Shown: piece after piece, positions 42,794-51,768 of the stretch
Layout of the letters: every line of letters starts with the position of its first letter
Position numbering within the stretch: position 1 is the first letter of the stretch
Assembly: GCF_009906955.1 (NCBI RefSeq)
Contig: NZ_CP047656.1
Location: 4,773,001 to 4,837,000 of the forward strand
DNA length: 64,000 nucleotides
Direction of reading: 5' to 3'
Origin: Paraglaciecola mesophila
Lineage (GTDB): Bacteria; Pseudomonadota; Gammaproteobacteria; Enterobacterales; Alteromonadaceae
The notes under the pieces: model-generated
The model's input: only the letters and a program-made list of their open reading frames with translations
What the model was told of the DNA's origin: nothing
Database searches by the model: none
Made by a program: the position numbers and the translations under genes

Positions 42794-43058
42794 ATACCAA
42801 TTCCATTAAATAATTAACCACTCAGCGAAAATTTAAAAGGACTTAATCAAGGCGCTTAAATGAAGTAATAGTGGTGCTCTTTCGAGTTTGAGCAACACAG
42901 AGTAAGTCCTTTTAAAATTCGCCCGAAGGGAATTCCCCAGCGGGTTTTGCACTACGTTCTCGGTATTTGAAAGGGAACAACCATTACTACACACCGACGC
43001 CTTGTTCAAAACCCGCTGGATGAATTCTGAGAGGCCAATTATTTAATGGAATTGGTAT
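42794..43058. mobile_element. MITE, copy 2, intact
   Basis: A 265-bp element with 22-bp terminal inverted repeats (left begins ATACCAATTCCATTAA; right ends TTAATGGAATTGGTAT). It matches the copy at 5538-5794, but here the right terminal repeat is present. Inside are AAAAGGACTTA/TAAGTCCTTTT and a 13-bp stem CCAGCGGGTTTTG (42937-42949) / CAAAACCCGCTGG (43007-43019). It encodes no protein and must be moved in trans. Confidence 0.88.
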
Positions 43059-43175
43059 TACTGTCAGAATAGCAAGCGTTATGTGCATGCCAAGGCAATG
43101 AACATGATTAATAGGACAAGGTTTTGCGGCAGAATGTAGCGAATCTTTGTCCTATGTTAGTGGCACTGATGTCAT

Positions 43176-44069
43176 TTAAAAACGTTTTGCTAGGTCGATA
43201 AACGCCCGCAGTCTTGCTGGCATGTGGCGCTTTGTTAAGTAGTTAATTGTATAGCGGGGTAAGTTAGGGATGTATTCATCGAAAATTGAAATGAGCTTTC
43301 CCGAGCGAATTAATGCGTCTGCTGGTTTTCGATAAACATAGGTCACTCCGAACCCAGATTGGGCGAAATGAAGCAAAGAGACCAGATCATTCACTATCAT
43401 TCGTGGCTTAGGTCTTACCATATACAGGGTATTTTGTTCATCCTTGAACTCCCAGGGGGCAAGTCTGTCTGCACTGCCAAACCCAAAACGAATGCCGTCA
43501 TGCTGCGTGAGTTCGGTTGGGTGTGTTGGTAGGCCTTTTCGCTTAAAGTAGTCTGGGGAGGCAACCAATGTCATTTCTAGCTCAGGGCCAATTTCAACAC
43601 TGTGGCTGCCGTTTTCCAGCAAGGTCTGGGAGCGGATAGCACCGTCTATTCCCGAGGTCACTAGATCGACTTTCTCATCGTTATAGATAATTTCTATGTC
43701 CACTGTTGGGTAAGTGCTTGCAAACTCAGTGATAACCTCATCAAGAAAAAACGGTGAGCTGCTCTTTGGTGCCGATAAACGTAGTGTCCCTGCCAAGGCG
43801 TCTTGTTCTTCTTGTGTATCATTTAGCGCATGTTCAAGCTCTGCCAAGGCAGGTATCGACCTTTTTAACAATCTCTCTCCGGCATTTGTCAGTGAAATTT
43901 TACGTGTTGTTCGTTCAATTAATCGCACCCCGAGGCGGCTTTCTATGCGTTGAACGATTTCACTTACTGATCCCGGTGCAAGGTTTAGCTTGTCTGCGGC
44001 AGCGCGAAAACCGTTTGCTCGAACGACCTCTGTAAATACCGCAAGATCATTAAGATTGACATTTTTCAT
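43176..44069 (-). CDS. LysR-family transcription regulator
   Basis: A 297-residue LysR-type regulator. The N-terminal winged HTH is NLNDLAVFTEVVRANGFRAAADKLNLAPGSVSEIVQRIESRLGVRLIERTTRKISLTNAGERLL (about 4-67), followed by a periplasmic-binding-like effector domain from about 90 (LSAPKSSSPFFLDEVITEFASTYPTVDIEIIYND). It belongs to the large group that usually controls the divergent neighbour. That neighbour is the disrupted SnoaL-like gene at 44192, whose promoter lies in the 122-bp gap, so its original target may be lost. Confidence 0.9.
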   Translation of the reverse strand: MKNVNLNDLAVFTEVVRANGFRAAADKLNLAPGSVSEIVQRIESRLGVRLIERTTRKISLTNAGERLLKRSIPALAELEHALNDTQEEQDALAGTLRLSAPKSSSPFFLDEVITEFASTYPTVDIEIIYNDEKVDLVTSGIDGAIRSQTLLENGSHSVEIGPELEMTLVASPDYFKRKGLPTHPTELTQHDGIRFGFGSADRLAPWEFKDEQNTLYMVRPKPRMIVNDLVSLLHFAQSGFGVTYVYRKPADALIRSGKLISIFDEYIPNLPRYTINYLTKRHMPARLRAFIDLAKRF

Positions 44070-44191
44070 TGTTCATTATTCCGAACGATTTGTTTTCAAT
44101 TGATTTATTTATTAAGACAATAAGGCAAGTTATATTGCTTTGCAACTGAAGACTTCGCGTCTGGTACGCGCAAATGAAGGAGAAATATATT

Positions 44192-44595
44192 ATGAACAAT
44201 CAGCGTCGTATAGCTAAGCGGCCAAGAGACATCGCCCATTGTGTAAGTGCGTTTTTACAAGAAGGTGACATAGACGGCATCGTGTCAATGTTCCATCCCG
44301 ACTGCGTTATTTTTTTCCACCTGAGGAAGCACCGCACAAAGGGTTAGATGGTGCAAGGCAGGTTTTCCTTAGCTTTTTAGCGCTTCGCCCTCAGATAAAG
44401 AGTGACATTATTAGTGAAGTTATCACAGGTGACATAGCGCTTACTCGGGCCAAATGGCAAGTGATTAGCACTGACGGCAATATTCTAGCTGAAGGGGAAT
44501 CAACAGAAGTTGCGAAGAAACTTGAGAATGGCGGATGGGGTTATCTTATTGATTGCCCGAATGGTGTTCCAGTGCTCCCTCAACAAGGTGGTTAA
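44192..44595 (+). pseudogene. SnoaL-like protein gene with a frameshift
   Basis: After AAGGAG, the frame MNNQRRIAKRPRDIAHCVSAFLQEGDIDGIVSMFHPDCVIFF reads to a T run at 44310-44316, then hits a TAG soon after. One added T would restore a continuous protein: VIFFPPEEAPHKGLDGARQVFLSFLALRPQIK, then DIALTRAKWQVISTDGNILAEGESTEVAKKLENGGWGYLIDCPNG, ending at 44595. The restored protein (about 134 residues) fits a SnoaL/NTF2-like polyketide-cyclase fold. The shift lies in a homopolymer, so slippage, a real mutation or a base-calling error are all possible. Confidence 0.75.
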
Positions 44596-44696
44596 CCGTC
44601 AAATCCATTGGTCGTAGGACACGAACCAAGTCTTAATTTAACAACAAGCATATCAAATATGTAGCTTATGAAAGCTTAACGACAAGGCAAATCAAA

Positions 44697-45077
44697 ATGA
44701 ATGAATTGAATAAAATAAAGAGCGCGTTCGAGCAATTTAATATCGCCCTAGATAAGGGGGATATTGATGCGCTTGCGGCAACCTGTGATCCTGATGTGGT
44801 GATCTGCAATGAGCATCAACCTACAACAGTTGGGGTGCAGGCGTTGCGTGATAAGTATGGTCCGCGCATGGAAGTGGCTGATTTTAAAAGTAAAACAGAT
44901 ATCACAGACATAAAGATGTTTGGCGACTTTGCCATTGTGGTCGCTAACTTTGATGTGCAAACAATCAACAAGACAACCCAAGAACAAGGAGGGGGGAAGG
45001 GACGAGTTGTTATTGGCTATCGCCGTGACGCCCAAGGGAATTGGAAAATGGCGTTAGATGTAGATAACAATGACTAA
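44697..45077 (+). CDS. SnoaL/DUF4440-type NTF2-like protein
   Basis: A 126-residue cone-shaped NTF2-fold protein. Blocks are IKSAFEQFNIALDKGDIDALAATCDPDVVICNEHQPTTVGVQALRDKYG, then SKTDITDIKMFGDFAIVVANFDVQTINKTTQEQGGGKGRVVIGYRRDAQGNWKMALDVDNND, as in DUF4440/SnoaL-like families, which range from isomerases to cyclases and binding proteins. It follows the frameshifted SnoaL-like gene and is divergent from the LysR gene's strand, so the pair may have been a LysR-controlled operon. A strong terminator follows. Confidence 0.85.
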   Translation: MNELNKIKSAFEQFNIALDKGDIDALAATCDPDVVICNEHQPTTVGVQALRDKYGPRMEVADFKSKTDITDIKMFGDFAIVVANFDVQTINKTTQEQGGGKGRVVIGYRRDAQGNWKMALDVDNND

Positions 45078-45091
45078 CCCAACTTGGTAAC

Positions 45092-45126
45092 CCATAGCCC
45101 AGCAAAGTCTGGGCTATGGCAGTTTT
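45092..45126 (+). terminator. Rho-independent terminator after the SnoaL-like gene
   Basis: CCATAGCCCAG and CTGGGCTATGG form an 11-bp perfect stem followed by a T run, 15 bases after the stop. Confidence 0.9.
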
Positions 45127-45235
45127 TACGTTTTCTATCTTCCCTTTGTATTGCGTTTTTTGCACAACCAGCCTCCTCTTTTACCCATCTGATCGTTTCC
45201 CCTTGTGTTTTCTTCCCTTAGTTGCATTGCTTATA

Positions 45236-45264
45236 GTAGGTAGGCATAACATTGTCGTACCTAC
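45236..45264. repeat. GTAGGTA/TACCTAC inverted repeat
   Basis: GTAGGTA (45236-45242) and TACCTAC (45258-45264), with a further GTAGGTG a few bases downstream (near 45271), lie just before the small frameshifted gene. This could be an operator or a weak hairpin. Confidence 0.3.
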
Positions 45265-45311
45265 GATAAGGTAGGTGTGTCAAGATTCAGATAGATGTAA
45301 AGAGAGCAAAG

Positions 45312-45547
45312 ATGAAACACAATTCTCATAATATTGGGCATTTTATGGGCTTGGAAACCGCTATCGCTAATGGTGAAGCGCAAACCGTTGGTGATACGGT
45401 AGCGGATCAAAAATCACTAAAATTGAGAAAGGTTATTTGACTGATTTCGCCAAGCTTAATCATCACCAAGACATCATTCTATTGCTTGAAGCGATAGAGG
45501 AAAAAGTAAAGGACGTCTTAAGCGTAACTTTAAAGCATTGCGCCTAA
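45312..45547 (+). pseudogene. Small hypothetical protein with a frameshift
   Basis: From ATG 45312 the frame MKHNSHNIGHFMGLETAIANGEAQTVGDTVADQKSLK reads to a TGA at 45438. The next frame continues IEKGYLTDFAKLNHHQDIILLLEAIEEKVKDVLSVTLKHCA to a TAA at 45547. A single-base insertion near 45415-45425 would give one 78-residue protein of consistent helical, Leu/Glu-rich composition. No family is recognised. The evidence for continuity is only the smooth protein-like sequence on both sides, so this is less certain than the SnoaL-like case. Confidence 0.5.
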
Positions 45548-45652
45548 GGGAAAATTATAAGAAATTAAATGAAAACATATTTGGCTGAATCAGGCTATTT
45601 GATTACAGTGTGCTGACTTCATATTCACACAGGCTCATAGTGAAGGAGATGT

Positions 45653-46870
45653 ATGGCGAAGCCTAACGCACAGATACCCGTGAACTTCCCCTTGAATCGA
45701 TACCGAGAACTAATAGGGCGAACATTGGTGCCGGATGCCGCCCAACACCAAGTTATTACCGCTTTAGATAATGTGTACTGGCAATTAATAGAAGAGCCTA
45801 AGTGTCAGAGCCGTTTTGTGAAAGGTGTGTACATTTGGGGTGATGTGGGTAGGGGGAAATCGTTTTTAATGGATTTGTTTTATGAATGTTTGCCGCAAAA
45901 AGGAAAGTTACGACTGCATTTTCATCACTTTATGGCGCAAGTTCATCAATCGCTTAAACAATACAGTGGGCAACAAGACCCATTGCCAAAGGTAGCGAAA
46001 GGGCTCGCCTCTTCGCTAGGTGATAAATACAGAGTGTTGTGTTTCGATGAGTTTTTTGTATCAGACATCGGTGATGCGATGCTTTTGTCTGGCTTGTTCG
46101 ATTGTTTGTTTAGCGAAGGTGTGGTGCTGGTTGCGACTTCGAATATTCCTATCGAACGCTTATACGAGCATGGCTTGGCGCGACACAAGTTTTTACCGTG
46201 TATTGACTTATTGCAACGCCATACACAGATACTGCACCTTAAAGGGGAAGTGGATCACCGGGTATACTCAGTGGTCATGAGCGGCAAAGAACGTAGCCGT
46301 GTTTCCGATTTTGTCGGAATTTAAGACAGTATTAATTTTCCAGCTGTATTTGATGACTTAACCCAGAACGTGCAGGCAACCTGTATCACTCAAGGTAATA
46401 TTGAGGTATGTCATCGCAAGATCCCGGTTTGTCGAGCAACACGTGACCACAGTGTTCCGAGCGTGGTGTGGTTTACGTTTAGCGCACTATGTGAAGGGCC
46501 GCGCTCGCAACTAGATTACATGGACATTGCGACACGCTTTGACATAGTGATGCTCAGCGAGGTACCTCAACTAGGCGCTCAGGTTAGAGGCTGGATCAAG
46601 GCTAGGGGTACTGAAGATGGAGTGGGAGATAATCAGGCTACGAGCACAGGTGAGAGAGTGTTGTCATACTCAAAGCATGATGACAAAGCGCGACGTTTTA
46701 TTAGCTTGGTGGATGAGTTGTATGATCAAAAGGTTACGCTTTATTTAAGCTGCGACGTGCCCTTAGAAGAACTGTATTTAGACGGCGCGCTGACTTTCGA
46801 GTTTCGCAGGACGTATAGCCGTTTGATTGAAATGAGTAGAGGAAAGAGAGAAGTACCAAAAGCACAATAA
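45653..46870 (+). pseudogene. ZapE/AFG1-like ATPase interrupted by an in-frame TAA
   Basis: A ZapE-type (AFG1-like) ATPase with Walker A GDVGRGKS (residues 63-70) and Walker B FDEF (131-134) in FDEFFVSDIGDAMLLSGLFDCLF. The reading frame stops at TAA 46322-46324 after SDFVGI but continues in the same frame to 46870 with DSINFPAVFDDLTQNVQAT, VVWFTFSALCEGPRSQLDYMDIATRF and FIELMSRGK-like end blocks (RRTYSRLIEMSRG). The intact protein would have about 405 residues, near family length. ZapE normally supports Z-ring stability and membrane-protein turnover. The sequence is divergent from classical ZapE, so this may be a second paralogue that is decaying. Confidence 0.8.
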
Positions 46871-46973
46871 TATTAGCCTCAGAGCTAATAAATACCAGCA
46901 GTGAACGCCTAAACTAACCCTCATCAGAGCAAATATTAGCGTTTCAAGGGCGGTAAAAAGTTGATTGTACAAA

Positions 46974-47993
46974 TTATCGAGCAATCACTTTATTACGCCC
47001 AGTCTCCTTAGCGCGATATAGTCTCTCATCCGCCAGTTTGTATATCTGGTTCAACGTCTGGCCATCTTCGGGCCAGTGTGAAACGCCAATGCTCACACTG
47101 ATTGTTAAGTCTTCATTTTTAATCATTATGTCTTTTTCTATTGCTAGACGAATTCGTTCAGCGATATTTTGAGCCTGCTGCTCGCTGGTATCCGGGATAA
47201 GCATACAAAATTCTTCTCCCCCTAGGCGGAACGCCCAGTCATTTAAGCGGCGTGTTTCATTGATAAGCCGAGCGACTTCAATTAGCACTTTATCACCAAT
47301 ATCGTGGCCATATTTGTCGTTTACCTTTTTAAAGTGGTCTAAATCAATGAGCAACATAGACATAGTTTGATGTTGCTCTGGTAGGCTTTCACAGAGCATC
47401 TCGAAGCTGGAATCTAATAACAATCGGTTATGCAAACCTGTTAAAGGGTCTAGAGATGCCATTTGCTGTAATCGTTTGACCATGGAGGCTCTCTTTGATT
47501 CATAGGTGTACGACAGGGCCCAAATGGCCGATAGACATAGGCTGATGTTCACTACCGATATCAAAGGTATTTCAGATGAATCAGAGAACAAAGCTTTACA
47601 CAAAGCGACCACGCCCGTTATCACGTACACACAGGTAAATAGGTTACCTAAGGTGATACCAAGGAGCAGGTAAGAAAGGACTGGGATCAAGAACAGCCAC
47701 GTATAAAGGGCCGCTTTAAACGCGACGGTGAATATACCAATCAAAATAACCGTATAAACGGCAAATAAAAATAAAGAAGACCAAAGGGTGAGATTAGGTG
47801 TTTTCTTATGAATCGCGAGCAACCCAACAGAAAACAAAACAACCGCCAATTCAATTAATGCATAAACTTTGAATCCATTCAGCCAATTATTGACCACAAA
47901 AATGGAGCCAGCAAAAATGATGATGCACAGTACGACCTTCAGCACTGTACGTCGATAATCCAACTCGTTTGCCCACAATTTTGCTCTAAACAT
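46974..47993 (-). CDS. Membrane diguanylate cyclase (GGDEF)
   Basis: A 339-residue inner-membrane protein: about five or six hydrophobic segments up to residue 165 (for example VLCIIIFAGSIFVV and FLIPVLSYLLLGITLGN), then a GGDEF domain from about 175. The active-site motif is GGEEF (258-262), an active variant, and the product-inhibition site RxxD is Arg249-Leu-Asn-Asp252 five residues ahead. It makes cyclic-di-GMP. The membrane part is not a recognised sensor domain. It is transcribed alone and divergent from nothing close. Confidence 0.92.
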   Translation of the reverse strand: MFRAKLWANELDYRRTVLKVVLCIIIFAGSIFVVNNWLNGFKVYALIELAVVLFSVGLLAIHKKTPNLTLWSSLFLFAVYTVILIGIFTVAFKAALYTWLFLIPVLSYLLLGITLGNLFTCVYVITGVVALCKALFSDSSEIPLISVVNISLCLSAIWALSYTYESKRASMVKRLQQMASLDPLTGLHNRLLLDSSFEMLCESLPEQHQTMSMLLIDLDHFKKVNDKYGHDIGDKVLIEVARLINETRRLNDWAFRLGGEEFCMLIPDTSEQQAQNIAERIRLAIEKDIMIKNEDLTISVSIGVSHWPEDGQTLNQIYKLADERLYRAKETGRNKVIAR

Positions 47994-48375
47994 TTATGTG
48001 TGCTCTTTTTTTATCATGACAATGGATATTGTTAAATTTCTTTTCAGGTCGTTGTAATAACGAATTTAGTCACACAGGGACGCACTTGTATACTACTTTG
48101 CTATTATCAGAGGGATGGCGAGACCAAAACACTATTTTTATTCAATAATAGCTGCTTATTATATGCTGTTTATCAGCGTAAAGAGATTCAACTAAAGGCT
48201 AGTTTCTAAGCTAAAAAATACTGTTTCGCCAGCTGAGTGCCTTAGCCATTATCACATTCCTCTTTGCTAGGAGAGGTCAACGAAGGTGATAAGCGAGAGA
48301 GAGTGAAACGGACCAAGACAGCGTAAATTCGTAGTCGCTAACGGATAAAATAGGGAATAATGATTCATTCACACC
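47994..48375. other. Intergenic region
   Basis: About 380 bases with no gene or clear repeat; it should contain the diguanylate cyclase promoter. Nothing else was seen. Confidence 0.25.
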
Positions 48376-48828
48376 TCAAGAAACAACGTCAAGTTCCATC
48401 ACAACCCCGTCATTTTCGTCTTCTTCGGTTACCTTAAAACCGAACTGTGAATAGAACTTACGCATTGCATGGTGTCCAGGCATATACAGTATCGTGATTT
48501 TTTTGCATTCAGGAATGGCACTCATTTCGCTGATCACTTGTTTGGTGGCGATTTTGCCAATTCCTTGTCCCTGGTATTTGACATCAACCATGAACTGGGC
48601 AATGTAAAACTCATCTGGTAGGCCTTCTTCCAATTCTTGGTAAAACTGGATAAAGCCGACGACTTCATTATCTCGATAAATAGCTCGATTCACATAATGG
48701 GGGTAGAAGCTTGACTCGGCGATAGACTCCGAGTTTAACGCAACATAATTTTCTTGCTCTTTAGTTATTTCTAAATGAATTACATCCAGCCAGTTGTCTT
48801 TAGTTACATCACGTAGGCTAATATTCAT
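48376..48828 (-). CDS. GNAT-family acetyltransferase
   Basis: A 150-residue GNAT protein. The acetyl-CoA loop VDVKYQGQGIGKIATKQVISEM carries the (Q/R)-x-x-G-x-G/A signature (QGQGIG). YMPGHHAMRKFYSQFGFKVTEEDEN is the C-terminal block with the usual aromatic pair. It begins MNISLRDVTKDNWLDVIHLEITKEQENYVALNSESIAES, a form seen in acyltransferases that act on small amines such as spermidine. AAGGAA precedes the start. The substrate is not known, and no operon partner is evident. Confidence 0.88.
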   Translation of the reverse strand: MNISLRDVTKDNWLDVIHLEITKEQENYVALNSESIAESSFYPHYVNRAIYRDNEVVGFIQFYQELEEGLPDEFYIAQFMVDVKYQGQGIGKIATKQVISEMSAIPECKKITILYMPGHHAMRKFYSQFGFKVTEEDENDGVVMELDVVS

Positions 48829-48986
48829 AAAATTCCTTTTGATTCAATGTAATGAGATAGATATATCTAGGCTCAGCAATAAAAAAACAAGTCAAAAGAA
48901 TACATTGAGTACGATGTGTTTCAGCGATACAGTCTTAGTTGATTAGGAATAAATATGGTTAGCAGGTTGATGCAATCAGGATAAAC

Positions 48987-49015
48987 AGAAGCGGGGCCTA
49001 TTGGCCCCGCTTCTT
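48987..49015. terminator. Terminator between GNAT and TonB receptor genes
   Basis: AGAAGCGGGGCC and GGCCCCGCTTCT form a 12-bp perfect stem with a TATT loop. It follows the stop of the minus-strand receptor at 49047 and should end its transcript. Confidence 0.85.
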
Positions 49016-49046
49016 ATTCAATACTCACATAGCATACTGGCTAATA

Positions 49047-51515
49047 TTAGAAGCGATACGTCATGTCGATACCCACTTGTCTACCTCGACGAGCAGCACT
49101 GAAGAAGGCTCTAGGGGATCCATTATCTGCACCTTCAGGGGCGGTGTTGAGTGAAGAGAAAGTAAAGTAGGGAATACCTAACCAACGGGATGTCAAAATC
49201 GGGGCATCTTCATCTGTTAAGTTTCTAGCATACAAACTCACTCGCCAGTTTTCGCCGTTTACACCCATTCTAGCTCCCATAATAATGGCGCTGGGCACGT
49301 ACGCTAAGTTGTGCACTTGAACGTATTTCTTTGACTCATAACTGGCGTCTACGTTAAAGAAAGCATCAAGCTCACCAGAAATAGGCGTGATATATTCTAA
49401 AAATGCACTTGCCTGATGTTTAGAGCTAAGAGGAAAAGCATTTCCCTCGATAGAGCAACTGGCAGGGGTGGTTATGCCAAAATCAGCACTAAAATCTGTG
49501 CCTGTTGTGGTGCCAGGTGTCAATACACCGCCGCCGCTGGTTAGTGACCACTGGAAGTCGTCGCAACCCTTGGTGAATTTGGTGTCAGCCAATGCGTAAG
49601 TGAAACGTCCAGATAATTTATCGGTAAACTGGGCATTAACATCAAGTTCTAAACCTAAAACCTCACCAGCCCCTTGGTTGGTTGCAACAGAGGTGATATT
49701 GCCAGAGGGGACGTTTAATGGCGTGGTCAACTGTACATCGGTTACGTCGTTATAAAACATGGAAACTGTAGCGTATACATTGTCTAGTGCACTGGTTTTT
49801 ATCCCTAACTCGTAAGTGGTGATTTCCTCTTGTTCGTAAGTGGGTTTGCCAGTATCTGCACCGGCTGAGCCGTTAATGCCACCGGGTTTTACCCCTTGGG
49901 CAACGATACCGTAGAAAATAGTGCTGTCATCATAACGGTAATTAAGGGTGGCTCTGGGGGTAAAGTTGTTCCAATTGCCATCAGCATCAAATGTGACTTG
50001 GCCGCTTGGGTCAAATTCGGTCACTGTTTTTTCTTCTTCCGCCCAGCGCGCTTCAAATGTTCCATCAAGTTTATCGCTAAACTGATAATCCACAGAAGCG
50101 TAAATGGCTTTGTTTGTTACACTGCTGTTGTCTTGGAATATACCGACTTTGGTGTCTTCAAAGGTTAAATCAAAGTTATCTCGGTCTTGGTCATAGTAAA
50201 AAGCCCCTGCCATCCACGCTAGCTTGCCTTCTGGTGAGCGTAGGGTAAGTTCGACCGTTTTATCTTTGGTTTCTTGACGAGAGGTATTCGCGAAAAAGGC
50301 TTCTTGACCAGGTGCGAACGTGTAGTTGACTGAGGTGTTATCACCATCTGAACCTGTGCTCGTATCATCATCGCGATAACCTAACGCCAAGGACAGGGCA
50401 TAGCCGGCATCCGTTTCATAATCCATTGCCAAGCTAGAGATGATTAAATCGCGACCCACTCCATCGTAAGCGGTACCATCGGCAGTGTCATAGGGGGTGC
50501 CAAAGAAGGTGGAGCCAGAGGGCAGAAAGCTATTCACCGGTACGCCGGGGACTTCATTCGGTATGCCATCGGCATCTGCTTTGTCGTTCAGGGCAATAGG
50601 TTGGTTTTTAATTTCACCACAGAAGTATTGAAAGTTATTTGCTGAACCTGACGCTGCCCAAGATGAGAGCGAACGATAGCCAGGAGCACAGTTGTTTTCG
50701 CTGCTGGGGGTAAAGAAAAACGGTCGGGTTTCATCCCGGTCTTCTTGACTTTGAAGGCGAAAGCGCAGGCCAAATTTATCTGATGGTTCAGCATCTAATA
50801 CTAGGCTTACAGAGCGGGTGTCTTCACCGCCCACAATTTCATCGGTCACTATGTTGCGCCAATCATCATCACCATCTACTTGGTAATCTCGCACGCTCAA
50901 GCTAGCGGCTAACCAGTCTGTTAACGGTCCGCTGATGTAAGCAGATGCGGTGCGTTCAGAGTCTTGAGCCAGATTTAACTTAACGTTGCCAGTAAAATCA
51001 CCGTGATCAGGCCCTTTGGTGATAAAGTTGATTGCACCGGAGTAAGAGTTACGCCCATAAAGTGCACTTTGCGGGCCTTTTACGACCTCTACTCGGGCGA
51101 TGTCAGACATGTCTAAGCTTTGCACATCACCTGAGTAATAATTGCCATCGATAAAGTAGGCTGCGCCTGACTCTACGCCAAACTGTATGCCAGCAAGTAC
51201 GTTACCCATACCGCGAATAACTGGGCGTTCTGTCGCGCGGCCGAAGGCTTTAGAGAAACTTAAGCCTGACGAGAAGCGGGCAATATCATCGATACTCTGA
51301 AAACCCTGTTGTTCAATCATGGCGTCAGAAAAGGCGGATACCGCCACAGGAATACGATTCAAAGACTCTACTTTTTTACGAGAAGTCACTTCAATGACTT
51401 CCAGTGAATCTTCTGCAGTGGAGGCTGCTGCAGTGTCTTGCGCTAGGGTAGTTAACGACTGGGTCATTAAGACAGACGCAATCGCCAGAGGGAGTTTTCT
51501 TATTATTAATGTCAT
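49047..51515 (-). CDS. TonB-dependent receptor, regulon member B
   Basis: An 822-residue outer-membrane receptor. Two ATGs (51521 and 51515) compete. The AGGA ribosome site abuts the first, so the second is preferred. The signal peptide MTLIIRKLPLAIASVLMTQSLTTLAQ is cut near Ala-Gln. The TonB-box-like LEVIEVTSRKKVE precedes a plug with RPVIRGMGNVLAGIQFGVESGAAYFIDGNYYSGDV and ARVEVVKGPQSALYGRNSYSGAINFI. The end is GRQVGIDMTYRF. It is the closest relative in the window to the 38026 receptor. Operator core TGTCCGTACA lies 25 bases upstream of the start. Confidence 0.93.
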   Translation of the reverse strand: MTLIIRKLPLAIASVLMTQSLTTLAQDTAAASTAEDSLEVIEVTSRKKVESLNRIPVAVSAFSDAMIEQQGFQSIDDIARFSSGLSFSKAFGRATERPVIRGMGNVLAGIQFGVESGAAYFIDGNYYSGDVQSLDMSDIARVEVVKGPQSALYGRNSYSGAINFITKGPDHGDFTGNVKLNLAQDSERTASAYISGPLTDWLAASLSVRDYQVDGDDDWRNIVTDEIVGGEDTRSVSLVLDAEPSDKFGLRFRLQSQEDRDETRPFFFTPSSENNCAPGYRSLSSWAASGSANNFQYFCGEIKNQPIALNDKADADGIPNEVPGVPVNSFLPSGSTFFGTPYDTADGTAYDGVGRDLIISSLAMDYETDAGYALSLALGYRDDDTSTGSDGDNTSVNYTFAPGQEAFFANTSRQETKDKTVELTLRSPEGKLAWMAGAFYYDQDRDNFDLTFEDTKVGIFQDNSSVTNKAIYASVDYQFSDKLDGTFEARWAEEEKTVTEFDPSGQVTFDADGNWNNFTPRATLNYRYDDSTIFYGIVAQGVKPGGINGSAGADTGKPTYEQEEITTYELGIKTSALDNVYATVSMFYNDVTDVQLTTPLNVPSGNITSVATNQGAGEVLGLELDVNAQFTDKLSGRFTYALADTKFTKGCDDFQWSLTSGGGVLTPGTTTGTDFSADFGITTPASCSIEGNAFPLSSKHQASAFLEYITPISGELDAFFNVDASYESKKYVQVHNLAYVPSAIIMGARMGVNGENWRVSLYARNLTDEDAPILTSRWLGIPYFTFSSLNTAPEGADNGSPRAFFSAARRGRQVGIDMTYRF

Positions 51516-51537
51516 GGGCATTCCTGTTGTGTGTGGG

Positions 51538-51552
51538 TATGTACGGACATAT
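51538..51552. promoter_or_regulatory. Palindromic operator, site 3 (TonB receptor 49047)
   Basis: TATGTACGGACATAT (reverse complement ATATGTCCGTACATA) contains the same ten-base core as site 1. It lies 25 bases upstream of the receptor start, so it would block the promoter or the start region when bound. Confidence 0.7.
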
Positions 51553-51768
51553 TATTATTTTGATGGCAGGGCCAATCTAGCACCGGATACTCATCAGTGG
51601 CTTGATAAAAATCAACAAAGCCATTTAACCGAAAGGGCTGGTTGTGCAGTAAATGAGTGATGATTTCTTAGAACAAGGATGCGAAAAAAACAACTGAATA
51701 TCAGATAGTTATTCAGTTGCTCAACCGTTTACATTATATAAGGTTTATGCTTTACGGCGTTTAATGCA

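Noticed and set aside
46322-46324. Programmed stop-codon readthrough in the ZapE-like gene
   Set aside because: TAA followed by G is not a known leaky context, and two other genes beside it are also disrupted, which points to decay or errors.
49896-50168. Plus-strand 90-codon frame
   Set aside because: Shadow of the TonB receptor gene on the other strand; no start signal.
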